Positions 16,744 to 24,543 of a stretch of DNA of 56,110 nucleotides are shown here, piece by piece. Made by a program: the position numbers and the translations under genes. Where the stretch lies: positions 1 through 56,110 of the forward strand of contig QZIJ01000137.1 of assembly GCA_003598975.1 (NCBI GenBank), in the 5' to 3' direction. Position 1 is the first letter of the stretch. Each line of letters starts with the position of its first letter. The notes under the pieces are model-generated. The model was not told the origin of the DNA, did no database searches, and worked only from the letters and a program-made list of their open reading frames with translations. This DNA is from Anaerolineaceae bacterium (lineage in GTDB: Bacteria > Chloroflexota > Anaerolineae > Anaerolineales > Villigracilaceae).

Positions 16744-17962
16744 TTTGCTTTACCAGACTTTCAAGCAAACTCAAAGTTTCATTCAACTTATCGCGGCGAT
16801 CCAAATTCTTGACCAAATACTCGCGGGCATTCGTGCCCATCACTTTGACCTGCGCGGGGTTCTGCGACAGTTCGAGGATCTTCTGCGCGAGCATGGCATC
16901 ATCCGCCGGGTGAACATACACGCCACCCTGCGACGACTCGATCAGCTCGCGCGTGATGCCATCGATGACGATGATGCTGGCGCGTCCCGCCGCCATGTAA
17001 TCGAAAACCTTGTTCGGGTAGGTGGTGCGGAAGGCGGGAATGTCCTGCAAGATGGCAAGGCAGACGTCTGCGGATGCGACGATGAGCGGCATATCCTTTT
17101 TGGGACGCGTGCCCGCGAAGATGATGTTGCGTAAATTCATGCGCTTCGCCTCGGACTCCAACCGAGCCCGTTCCTTGCCATCCCCAAACAACACAATGCT
17201 GATTCTTTCTTCTTTCTTCAATCTTTCTGCGGCACGGAGAAGCGTGTCAATGTTGTTGGCTTGACCGAGCGCACCCGCGTACAAAACCACGAATTTATCT
17301 TCGACGTTGAGTTCCCTGCGAATGGAGGAGCCATCGATGGACGGATCGAACATGTCCACATCGGCGCCGTAGGCGATGTAGGTCACTTTGTTTTCAGGCA
17401 CGCCTTTGGCGAGCATGTAATCACGGTAAGCGGGCGAGTTCACCAAAATGTGATCCGCGCGTTTATACAAAAAGTTTTCCAGCCAGCGTGAAAGCGCAAT
17501 GATGAGCGGATTCTTCAACACACCCATGCTGATGCCGAACTCGGGCCACAGGTCACGCACTTCAAGCAGGAAAGGCTTACGGCGCAAGGCTGCCACCACC
17601 CAGGCTGAAACGGCTTGAAAGATCGGGGGTGTGGTGCCCAGCACGAGGTCCAAGCCTTTGAGGCGTAGCGCGGTCAAAATGGAAGAAAACATGAAACTGA
17701 AGAAGGCGATCACTCTCCAGAAGTAACTGCGGTGAATGGCGGGGTAAATGTATGAACGTAGAACGCGCACACCATCGAATATCTGTTCGGCGTAGAGTCC
17801 GCGCCGCTCGACGATGCGCTGACCGGTCTGGTAATTCAGGTCACTGGCGACGATGATGAGTTCGTGTCCGCGTTCTTTGAGGTACTTCCCCATTTCAAAG
17901 TGACGGGTATGCCCCGGTTCTTCGGGTGAGACAAAGACTTGGTTGATGAGTAGTATCTTCAT
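16733..17962 (-). CDS. Glycosyltransferase family 4, WbuB-like
   Basis: A 409-residue GT-B enzyme starting MKILLINQVFVSPEEPGHTR. The N-terminal acceptor domain holds a hydrophobic patch (residues about 85-110). The C-terminal donor domain has VVLYAGALGQANN, ISIVLFGDGKER, NIIFAGTRPKKDMP and the usual E/D-rich nucleotide-sugar region near FDYMAAGRASIIVIDG. It transfers a sugar from an activated donor in surface polysaccharide synthesis. The longer frame to 18064 is rejected because TATAAT (minus strand, 17973-17978) lies just before ATG 17962. The last codons come from a palindromic repeat. Confidence 0.9.
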   Translation of the reverse strand: MKILLINQVFVSPEEPGHTRHFEMGKYLKERGHELIIVASDLNYQTGQRIVERRGLYAEQIFDGVRVLRSYIYPAIHRSYFWRVIAFFSFMFSSILTALRLKGLDLVLGTTPPIFQAVSAWVVAALRRKPFLLEVRDLWPEFGISMGVLKNPLIIALSRWLENFLYKRADHILVNSPAYRDYMLAKGVPENKVTYIAYGADVDMFDPSIDGSSIRRELNVEDKFVVLYAGALGQANNIDTLLRAAERLKKEERISIVLFGDGKERARLESEAKRMNLRNIIFAGTRPKKDMPLIVASADVCLAILQDIPAFRTTYPNKVFDYMAAGRASIIVIDGITRELIESSQGGVYVHPADDAMLAQKILELSQNPAQVKVMGTNAREYLVKNLDRRDKLNETLSLLESLVKQMSP

Positions 17963-17972
17963 GCGATGGAGG

Positions 17973-17978
17973 ATTATA
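17973..17978 (-). promoter_or_regulatory. -10 box TATAAT of the glycosyltransferase gene
   Basis: TATAAT on the minus strand lies 10 nt before ATG 17962, with no ribosome site, giving a leader of only a few nucleotides. Confidence 0.4.
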
Positions 17979-18161
17979 GCATTTGAAGGATAGTGAATAG
18001 TGAGTGGTGAGTAGTTGGGCTCGCTTGGTCTGTTTTTTTCTCGCAAGCGTGAATTGAAAGCCATCGCAATTGCATATTTGACTACGCGCAGAAGCGAAAC
18101 TCTGATAGTCTTTGAGAGTCTGCCTGCATAGAATCAAACTTGAAGAAAGGAATTATAAAAA

Positions 18162-18572
18162 ATGGAAATCCCAAGACACTGGCGTCTCAAAAAACAACGA
18201 TACGGACTTATCGGTGAGGTTTGTCCTCACTGCGATTCAAAGATTTTCCCCCCGCGCGATGTCTGCCCAAACTGCGGCGACGAAGCCAAGGACTTGTTTA
18301 CTTTCAGCGGAAAAGGCGAAGTGTATTCCTACACCACCATTTATGAAGCCCCGGCTGGCTATGAAGCGCAAGCTCCGTACACGGTGGCGTTGGTCAAACT
18401 GGAAGAAGGTCCCATGCTCACTGCGCAGTTGACCGATGTGGACAACGATGAAGTTCAGATCGGCATGCCCGTGGAAATGGTCACGAGGAAGATGCGAAAC
18501 GACGGCGATGAGCGCGGGCTGATTGTATACGGGTATAAGTTCCGACCTCAAAATTTTGTACCCCAGCAGTAG
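18162..18572 (+). CDS. DUF35 OB-fold/zinc-ribbon protein, HMG-CoA synthase-thiolase scaffold
   Basis: A 136-residue protein with a rubredoxin-like zinc ribbon (CPHCDSKIFPPRDVCPNCG, four Cys) followed by an OB-fold (FSGKGEVYSYTTIYEAP to GLIVYGYKF). In archaea such proteins bridge thiolase and HMG-CoA synthase and bind CoA, and this protein very likely serves the complex encoded at 7241-9596. A ribosome site (AAGGAA) precedes the start. The final residues after GYKFRP (QNFVPQQ) look foreign. The 3' end coincides with the border of a recombinase-bearing element, so integration probably replaced the last few codons without inactivating the gene. Confidence 0.88.
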   Translation: MEIPRHWRLKKQRYGLIGEVCPHCDSKIFPPRDVCPNCGDEAKDLFTFSGKGEVYSYTTIYEAPAGYEAQAPYTVALVKLEEGPMLTAQLTDVDNDEVQIGMPVEMVTRKMRNDGDERGLIVYGYKFRPQNFVPQQ

Positions 18573-20148
18573 AGCCTCCGGACTCAGCATCTTTTCGTAG
18601 AATATCGAGAAGATTCAGTCGGATCTGTACAAAAAGATTTCGGTCTATATCGATATCAACACGCTCAACCAAAGTATCAACAACCCGTTTCTTAAGCACA
18701 AAAATATCATGTTGCTCCTCAGGCGTCTGGGGAGCAACAAGTTTTAACTCCTCAACGCCGGCTCTCAGGTCAGCCAAGAATTCGACCACATTCTCCTCCC
18801 AATTATTCAAGGCATTAATATTGATGGTTTCTCCAAGCGTGGCAAGTTCCTGCTTAAGAGTTACCTCCTGAAAGGTAAGCTGGCTCAGCTGATATTCCAT
18901 GTCATTGGTGGTAAAAGCACCTTTGCGTGCCTGGGTAATAACCCATTGCCGCTCTGTCAGTACCGCTTCCAACTGATTCTCAATTCTTATCCGATCCTGC
19001 TCCAATGTGCCCTGGCTTTCCCTGATTTGATTAACTATCTGTCGCGCCTGACCGAGCAGGTAATCAGGTTTGTCCATCGCAGCACAAACCTTTTGCCAGA
19101 CAATATCCTCCGCCTTTTTGGCGCCTATGTGCCGCGGGCAATTTGGTGAAACCTGGTCCTTATGTGATTGTCCACAATAATAGACTCGAACGGGTGTTTT
19201 TCGCCTGATCAACTCACCCTTTCTATTCCTCTTGGACTTGTTGGTTCTTGCACCCCACTTGTAATTGCAATCACAAAAAAGCTTACCGCCGATCAGGTAA
19301 TCATATTTGATGCTTCTAATCGGATGTGTCTTTTTGCTCTCCCGTACACGAAGATACCTTTCATACGTTACTGTATCAATAATGGGTTGAACCGGGATCT
19401 GGAAGGATTCACCCTTGCGAGTTTGAATCTTAATGCCATAGGCATATTCCTTGGCGGCAATCAATACTGCCTGAATACTTGACCTTGCCCATTGCATTCT
19501 CCTTGGGATGCTGCTGCCCTTTTGAGGCGCGTTCGCCGCAATCAACCGCTTGCGAATTTCCAAAATCGGCACCCCCTCCACATACCAGGCAAAGATCTGC
19601 CTGACCCAAAATGCTTCATCCTCAACCACTTCGATGGCATCCCCAACCCGCATATAGCCGTAGCGGTCCTGCCCGGTATTTGCCTTGCCTGATTTAAGAC
19701 GGGCTTTTACACCCATCGTCATGCGTTCCTTCATCCCATCCAGCTCCATTTGTGCAACCCACGCACGAAGCGGAGCAATCTTGGGATCAAAAGTTTCCCT
19801 GGCAAGCATGATCTGTATCTTGTGTTCCTGAATGGTCTCCAACACCAGAAGCATGGAACGCATACCCCGGTAAAGACGATCTTCACGCCATGCAAGAATG
19901 ATGTCAAATTCACCCTTGGATGCGTCTCTAAGCATGGACAACAACCCGGGGCGGTCGGATCGCGTGCCGGATGGCTCCACCAATTTATTCCGGACACGAT
20001 ATTTTTCAATATCCCGATACACTCCGACTATCTTCAATCCTTGATCAGCAGCCAATTTCCGACAATCCGCTTCCTGCTCCGCCGGACTTGATTTCTCACC
20101 TTGATGTTCAGAAGATGTGCGAACATAAATCACTGCACGTGGTTTCAT
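18481..20148 (-). CDS. Large serine recombinase/integrase (first of two)
   Basis: A 555-residue site-specific recombinase. The N-terminal resolvase domain starts MKPRAVIYVRTSSEHQGEKS, with the nucleophile Ser in the RTSS motif and LAWREDRLYRGMR further on. A recombinase domain follows (GVKARLKSGKANTGQDRYGY). A zinc ribbon (CDCNYKW ... YYCGQ ... CPRHI) and a coiled-coil C-terminus come next. The last about 20 residues are antisense to the DUF35 gene and are probably host-derived. The start has a TGGAG ribosome site. It lies 13 nt downstream of a paralogous recombinase gene, so both are likely co-expressed. Confidence 0.93.
   Translation of the reverse strand: MKPRAVIYVRTSSEHQGEKSSPAEQEADCRKLAADQGLKIVGVYRDIEKYRVRNKLVEPSGTRSDRPGLLSMLRDASKGEFDIILAWREDRLYRGMRSMLLVLETIQEHKIQIMLARETFDPKIAPLRAWVAQMELDGMKERMTMGVKARLKSGKANTGQDRYGYMRVGDAIEVVEDEAFWVRQIFAWYVEGVPILEIRKRLIAANAPQKGSSIPRRMQWARSSIQAVLIAAKEYAYGIKIQTRKGESFQIPVQPIIDTVTYERYLRVRESKKTHPIRSIKYDYLIGGKLFCDCNYKWGARTNKSKRNRKGELIRRKTPVRVYYCGQSHKDQVSPNCPRHIGAKKAEDIVWQKVCAAMDKPDYLLGQARQIVNQIRESQGTLEQDRIRIENQLEAVLTERQWVITQARKGAFTTNDMEYQLSQLTFQEVTLKQELATLGETININALNNWEENVVEFLADLRAGVEELKLVAPQTPEEQHDIFVLKKRVVDTLVERVDIDIDRNLFVQIRLNLLDILRKDAESGGSTAGVQNFEVGTYTRIQSARAHRRRFASSS
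18530..18552. other. Putative attachment junction (attL) at the 3' end of the DUF35 gene
   Basis: The serine recombinase gene reads on the minus strand straight into the 3' end of the DUF35 gene and stops inside it (18481). The DUF35 homology ends at GYKFRP, about 18543. A junction with hybrid tails on both proteins is what integration by an adjacent large serine recombinase would produce. The other end is not in the window, so the exact core is unknown. Confidence 0.45.
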
Positions 20149-20161
20149 TGTTATCTCCAGA

Positions 20162-21868
20162 TTACATGCCCTGCATGATCCAATTGGCGCTCACCCGGAT
20201 ATGACCTATCCGCGATTTGAATCCTGTTGTTCTAATGGAAGGATTTGATCGATTTCCAGTTCCGCCCGTCGGCCACTGTCCACCATTGCTGGAACTGCCG
20301 CCATTGCCGGTTGTATTCTCCAAAATGCCCAGCAGATGCAGGCGAATCGTCACGGTGAACTGGTGATCCCGGTCAACGGAAACTTTTTCCACAAGGGTTT
20401 CAATAATCTGGCGTTTCAACTCAACGACTCTTCGCTGTTCAGCGGGAGCTTCAGGCATGCGATGCAATGCCTGAATGCCCTCCTTCAAATCAGCAAGATA
20501 TTGCTGAACCTTTCCCTCCCAATCAACCAACAATTGAGCATCAACCGCATCCTGGATGGCATTCAGTTGCTTCTTTAGGTCCACCTCTCTTATGGACATA
20601 TCCATCAAATGTTGATCCATGTCAGCCTCGGAGATAACCCCCTTCCTCGCCTGGGTGATCACCCATTGCCGGCCCACGACCAGGTTGTCCAATTCCTTCT
20701 CAATGAGTTCCTTGTCGTTCCCGCTTATCAATGCATCCGTTTTCAACTCATCGACCAGAAGCTTCGCCTGTTCCAGGAGAAGTTCGGGGTGATTGATGGC
20801 ATTGCAAACCTGCCGCCAGACATTTCGATCCGCCTCGGCGTTTTTTACGTAACGCGGACAATCAGGGGATATAAGTTCGTCGTGCTTGCAAACACAGGTG
20901 TAATTGCCCCGGATCCTGCCGACTTCCCATTCGCCATCCCATTGATCGCGGGATGATTTCGAGATGCGAATTCCCATCTTGTAACCGCATGGACAGTACA
21001 GTAAACCCCGGATCAGAAAATCAATTTTTGGAACCTGTTGCGCCGGATGGATATAACTCTCCCTCAACTCCATGAATTTTCGATAGGTATCCATATCCAG
21101 AATGGGAATAAGCTTCATTTGAAATTGTTCCCCTTCTCGACTCTGAGTTTTGACACCCCTGGCATAGTCGCCGGCGCCGTGCAGAATTCCCTTAAGGCTG
21201 TTGAAAGACCACGGGATTCGACGAATAGCCGTCGTATCCTTTTGAGGGGCATTTGCCGCGATCAAGCGTCTGCGCATCTCGCGCATCGAAACGCCGGCGA
21301 TATACCAAGCAAATATCTGCTGGACCCATTTCGCCTCCTCCGGAACCACTTCGATCTGTTCCCCCACACGGCGATAGCCATACCGATCCTGACCCGAATT
21401 CGCCTTGCCAGCCTTGAGACGCGCCTTCACCCCCATCGTCATGCGTTCCTTGATATTCTCCAGTTCCACCTGGGCGAGCCAGGCTTTCAAGGGAGCCGTT
21501 GCCGGATCAAAGGTTTCCAGCGCCAGCATGATGGTCAGGTTGTGCTGTTGGATCGTTTCAAGGATCAACAGCATTGCCCGCATGCCGCGATAAAGCCTGT
21601 CCTCCCGCCATGCGAGAATGACATCGAACTGATCGTCAGCGGCATCGCGAAGCATTGCCAGCATCGCAGGGCGGTCATAGCGTGTCCCGGAGGGTTCCAC
21701 CCATTTGTTTTTGACACGATACCGTTCGGTATCGCGATATACATTGACAACCACCAGCCCCTGTTGTGCGGCAAACTTCCGGCAATCCGATTCCTGTTCG
21801 GCAGGGCTGCATTTTTCGCCCTGTTGTTCGGATGATGTACGGACATAAATCACTGCTCTTTTACCCAT
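20162..21868 (-). CDS. Large serine recombinase/integrase (second of two)
   Basis: A 568-residue paralogue of the neighbouring recombinase with the same domain order: resolvase (VIYVRTSSEQQGEKC), recombinase domain (GVKARLKAGKANSGQDRYGY), zinc ribbon (CPCGYKM ... YTCVCKH ... CPRYV), coiled coil and a Gly/Ser-rich tail. The ATG at 21868 follows a GGAG site at good spacing. Two tandem, clearly diverged serine recombinases may act as a heteromeric pair or catalyse different reactions; sequence alone cannot decide. It leads the minus-strand integration module of the element. Confidence 0.93.
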   Translation of the reverse strand: MGKRAVIYVRTSSEQQGEKCSPAEQESDCRKFAAQQGLVVVNVYRDTERYRVKNKWVEPSGTRYDRPAMLAMLRDAADDQFDVILAWREDRLYRGMRAMLLILETIQQHNLTIMLALETFDPATAPLKAWLAQVELENIKERMTMGVKARLKAGKANSGQDRYGYRRVGEQIEVVPEEAKWVQQIFAWYIAGVSMREMRRRLIAANAPQKDTTAIRRIPWSFNSLKGILHGAGDYARGVKTQSREGEQFQMKLIPILDMDTYRKFMELRESYIHPAQQVPKIDFLIRGLLYCPCGYKMGIRISKSSRDQWDGEWEVGRIRGNYTCVCKHDELISPDCPRYVKNAEADRNVWRQVCNAINHPELLLEQAKLLVDELKTDALISGNDKELIEKELDNLVVGRQWVITQARKGVISEADMDQHLMDMSIREVDLKKQLNAIQDAVDAQLLVDWEGKVQQYLADLKEGIQALHRMPEAPAEQRRVVELKRQIIETLVEKVSVDRDHQFTVTIRLHLLGILENTTGNGGSSSNGGQWPTGGTGNRSNPSIRTTGFKSRIGHIRVSANWIMQGM

Positions 21869-21958
21869 AGAAAACTCCAAAAAGTTTTGTTATTTGTTTT
21901 GTTTCGATACCTGAAGGGATCATGGCTGGCTGGATCCCTTCAGGTCATTCCTGAACTG

Positions 21959-22213
21959 CTACAGTTGCAACTTGACCAATGCCTCCCGGAAAAGCTGGTC
22001 GCCCAACACCTGGGCCTGCTCCTCCCGGGTCAACCCCAATCTGGCAGTGACATCAAAAAGAAGCAGCCCAACCGAGGCGGGAACATTGATCAGGCTGTCC
22101 CCTTCCGCAGCCTGCTCCCATTCCTGGCGCAGCACGGAGAGATTTGCGAGAGTTGACGCCCGGTCTGGCATGACCACCCGGGCGGCTTTACGAGTCAAAA
22201 ATTGAACATCCAT
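21959..22213 (-). CDS. Small element protein of unknown function
   Basis: An 84-residue, mostly helical, acidic protein (MDVQFLTRKAARVVMPDRAS; a central LLLFDVTARLGLTREEQAQV). I do not recognise a family. The TxEEQAxVLG segment resembles a helix-turn-helix core, but that is weak. An AAGGAG ribosome site 8 nt before ATG 22213 supports translation. It is the first gene upstream of the two recombinases on the minus strand, so an accessory or directionality role in recombination is possible but not shown. Confidence 0.6.
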   Translation of the reverse strand: MDVQFLTRKAARVVMPDRASTLANLSVLRQEWEQAAEGDSLINVPASVGLLLFDVTARLGLTREEQAQVLGDQLFREALVKLQL

Positions 22214-22260
22214 AGGTTGTCTCCTTGTTTGGGCGTTTCACTTCCCCCAGCCGGAAAGCA

Positions 22261-22292
22261 AAACGCCCCGATGGAATCCCACCAGGGCGTTT
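22261..22292 (-). terminator. Hairpin AAACGCCC/GGGCGTTT between small element genes
   Basis: Perfect 8-bp arms (22261-22268 and 22285-22292) around a 16-nt loop. On the minus strand it is followed by TTGCTTTCC, a poor T-tract. It could be a weak terminator for the HTH gene or an attenuator for the 84-residue gene. Confidence 0.4.
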
Positions 22293-22393
22293 GCAGAGGC
22301 TATAATACGAATAGCCCGCCTACCGCTGATATCGGTGGGTTGGGTCAGGGCGTGTATCGTGTTCCAGCACTTTACGCGCCCGTTATTCGGTGC

Positions 22394-22421
22394 AAATACA
22401 TTTTACCAGTAAAATGTATTT
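22394..22421. promoter_or_regulatory. Perfect 12-bp inverted repeat, probable operator
   Basis: AAATACATTTTA-CCAG-TAAAATGTATTT, perfectly symmetric and AT-rich, between the HTH gene and the recombinase group. No T-tract follows on either strand. A binding site for the nearby HTH protein is the simplest reading. Confidence 0.55.
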
Positions 22422-22455
22422 TTAACAAGCAAACAACGGATCGTGTAAAAAGGAT

Positions 22456-22668
22456 TTATTTTTTGATCACTTTGGGACCATGCCGCCTATCGTCGGATTT
22501 TTCCGCAGTTTTCAGATAGGACAGCAGGGACTTTTTGCTGATTGCCCAGACCGGACCAAATTTATGGGCAACCACCTTCCCCGCTCGAACAATGATGCGC
22601 AGATATTCGGCATGATAACCGCTTACTTTCGCCGCCTGTTGGATTGTCAGCCATTCGTCATCAGTCAT
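22456..22668 (-). CDS. Excisionase-like helix-turn-helix protein
   Basis: A 70-residue DNA-binding protein (MTDDEWLTIQQAAKVSGYHA) of the MerR/excisionase-like type: a WLTIQQAAKVSGYHAEYLR recognition region followed by a wing (KVVAHKFGPVWAISKKSL) and a basic tail. Such proteins are typically recombination directionality factors or small repressors in mobile elements. It lies upstream of the recombinase genes on the same strand, with a perfect inverted repeat just downstream that could be its site. TGGAG precedes the start. Confidence 0.75.
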   Translation of the reverse strand: MTDDEWLTIQQAAKVSGYHAEYLRIIVRAGKVVAHKFGPVWAISKKSLLSYLKTAEKSDDRRHGPKVIKK

Positions 22669-22780
22669 TATTTGCGCTCCAACAGGGAATTATACCTGTC
22701 GTTCACAGCGAGGGATACGCCCAGTGTATTAAATTTTCAATTGAGACAAACCATGCAAAGCCTCCAATCATTATCATTCG

Positions 22781-22978
22781 CTATTCATCGCGACGTACAA
22801 CAGCCTTCTTCTTTTTTCGTGGTTGATGAACCTGCTGATCCGGTTTTGGATCCAGCGGTTCCGTCTTTTCATCCGCAGCCTGCCGGCGCAATCGAACTTT
22901 TCGACCATACTCTGCGATTGCCCTGAACATCAGTCGCAGGGCAATGCGATCTGCATCCAATGGAGGAGTGTTTTCCAA
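22781..22978 (-). CDS. Small basic element protein, unknown function
   Basis: A 65-residue protein starting at TTG 22978 (MENTPPLDADRIALRLMFRA), with a charged C-terminus rich in Lys and Arg (RKKKKAVVRRDE). A strong GGAGG site 7 nt before the TTG argues that it is translated. I recognise no family. The basic tail suggests nucleic-acid binding. It lies immediately upstream of the excisionase-like gene. Confidence 0.5.
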   Translation of the reverse strand: MENTPPLDADRIALRLMFRAIAEYGRKVRLRRQAADEKTEPLDPKPDQQVHQPRKKKKAVVRRDE

Positions 22979-23257
22979 GATCAGTCCTCCCGCATATTTA
23001 TTTTCATTTTCATCATCACATTACTTCCTCTTCATTCAATGTTGTACTTCCCCACTGTTTTACAAGGCGAGAGTCAAGTTTGAGTTCAGTATGTTTGATA
23101 ATTTGATTATGAAAATTCAGATCCACTGTCAAAATCAAATGCGATTAACCATCGGAGCATCTATTTCCTATAAATAATGTCCTATTTATCGAATTTCAAA
23201 AATGTAAGCAATTTTTATCTTCTTTGTGAAATTTATCTCAGGTAGAATCCTCGCCCC
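22979..23257. other. AT-rich divergent intergenic region
   Basis: About 280 bp between the minus-strand integration module and the plus-strand replication and partition module. It is AT-rich with no repeat or hairpin that I can support. It probably carries divergent promoters. Confidence 0.4.
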
Positions 23258-23926
23258 ATGAAACTTTATTCCTTGATTCGAGCCAATAAATATGGTTCAC
23301 CCAAAAAAATGATCCTGATTGTCCTGCTCAAGATTGCCCTCATAGGTATTTTGCTGCATATCACCTGGTCTTATGACAACCTCGAAACCGGGCTGGGCAC
23401 CGCAATGGCGCAAGTCGCCATCATGTATCATGTGGTCCTGCTGATGATATTGGTCACGGTTGGAGTTGGTCTCGGTCTTTGGATCGACCAGTTGATCCGT
23501 TTGAAGAAATCCATCTTCCATCATCCGCAAAAAGGAAGCTGGACCGAGGCGTTCATGAATCTGTGGGGCTATGAATTGAAGGAAAAGGAAGTGGTGCAAA
23601 TCCAAACCACTCCCCCTGAACCACAGATGATCGAACCCTTTGACCTCTTCAACATGCCGGCTCGACGCGGTCGCAAACCCACTTTTCCCCTGGAGCGCTG
23701 GCTCCCCATTGCCATGAAGTGGGAAAATCGCGACCCGATGCGCGATGCCTTCACGCTTGGGGAATTGATCGCCGAGCATCTGGGAACCAATTCAGACGGC
23801 TCCCCGATTGTCTCCGAACAAACCTACTACAGTGTCTGGCGGCAGCGCGCGATTGATGAAATCCGCCGCCGGGCAAAGGCGAAAAAGTCCGCCCGCATAC
23901 AGGAGCGCGAAAAAGAAATCGCGTAA
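23258..23926 (+). CDS. Membrane-anchored protein with AT-hook-like motif
   Basis: A 222-residue protein with two transmembrane helices (about residues 18-36 and 56-76) and a charged cytoplasmic part. That part carries ARRGRKPTF near residue 135, an AT-hook-like core (RGRKP), and a Lys/Arg-rich helical C-terminus (RRRAKAKKSARIQEREKE). I do not recognise the family. The layout suggests a protein that could hold DNA at the membrane. No clear ribosome site precedes the ATG. It stands alone between the integration and partition modules and is followed by a strong terminator at 24148. Confidence 0.65.
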   Translation: MKLYSLIRANKYGSPKKMILIVLLKIALIGILLHITWSYDNLETGLGTAMAQVAIMYHVVLLMILVTVGVGLGLWIDQLIRLKKSIFHHPQKGSWTEAFMNLWGYELKEKEVVQIQTTPPEPQMIEPFDLFNMPARRGRKPTFPLERWLPIAMKWENRDPMRDAFTLGELIAEHLGTNSDGSPIVSEQTYYSVWRQRAIDEIRRRAKAKKSARIQEREKEIA

Positions 23927-24147
23927 GCAAGGCAACTGCAAGTTCAATTCAGGGAGGAAGCAAACTGGAACCCATACGTCAGGATATTTCCTGAAAAGCG
24001 TTTCCAATCATTTTGGATTCAAATTTTCCAAAACAATACAACCAGTCACATTGGCGATTCACGCCACTCAACCATTTAATTTTTGCATTTATGAATTTCC
24101 GTAGAATTCCCATAAATCAAACTGGGTAATTCCTTGACTCACGCCTG

Positions 24148-24185
24148 ATAAAAGAGCCGTCACTGTACGGCTCTTTTATTTTTTT
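24148..24185 (+). terminator. Strong intrinsic terminator
   Basis: Perfect 13-bp stem (24148-24160 with 24167-24179; ATAAAAGAGCCGT paired with ACGGCTCTTTTAT), 6-nt loop, then a run of six T (24180-24185). It ends the unit of the membrane protein gene, or attenuates the ParA operon that starts 15 bp later. Confidence 0.9.
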
Positions 24186-24199
24186 CACACGAGGTGAAC

Positions 24200-24415
24200 A
24201 TGGCGAAAGTCATCATCCATTTGCGGGATTACGAACTGACCGCGCTGAACGATCTGGCGCAGCGTGAGTACCGCGCTCCCAAGGCTCAGGCAGCCTTGAT
24301 CATCCGCAGGGAACTGCAAAAGCTGGGCATGATCCCGGTCGAAACACCCATTCCAACCCAATCCGACATCCACCCTGTGGATGAACCAAACCAGTTGGAA
24401 ATGAAAGGAGGGTAA
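24200..24415 (+). CDS. Small ribbon-helix-helix-like protein
   Basis: A 71-residue protein (MAKVIIHLRDYELTALNDLA) with a beta-strand followed by two helices containing REYRAPKAQAALIIRREL, consistent with a CopG/Arc-type ribbon-helix-helix fold. The C-terminus is polar and disordered. An AGGTG site precedes ATG 24200. It heads the plus-strand operon with a 31-residue membrane peptide and ParA, so autoregulation of the partition operon is a reasonable but unproved role. Confidence 0.65.
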   Translation: MAKVIIHLRDYELTALNDLAQREYRAPKAQAALIIRRELQKLGMIPVETPIPTQSDIHPVDEPNQLEMKGG

Positions 24416-24418
24416 ATC

Positions 24419-24514
24419 ATGATTGCAGGAATTCTTTCCGGTGTGGCAACCTGCTTCGGCCCTATCGCAGTGGGGCTGATCATCGTTCTGCTGGTGATCG
24501 CGTTTCTCCGCTAA
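24419..24514 (+). CDS. 31-residue single-span membrane microprotein
   Basis: Encodes MIAGILSGVATCFGPIAVGL followed by IIVLLVIAFLR, almost entirely one transmembrane helix. It has an excellent AGGAGG ribosome site ending 7 nt before the ATG and lies 3 nt after the ribbon-helix-helix gene, 29 bp before parA. The strong site and tight packing argue for a real gene. Function unknown. Confidence 0.6.
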   Translation: MIAGILSGVATCFGPIAVGLIIVLLVIAFLR

Positions 24515-24543
24515 TCCATAACCCATTCGAGGAAATCCATCTT

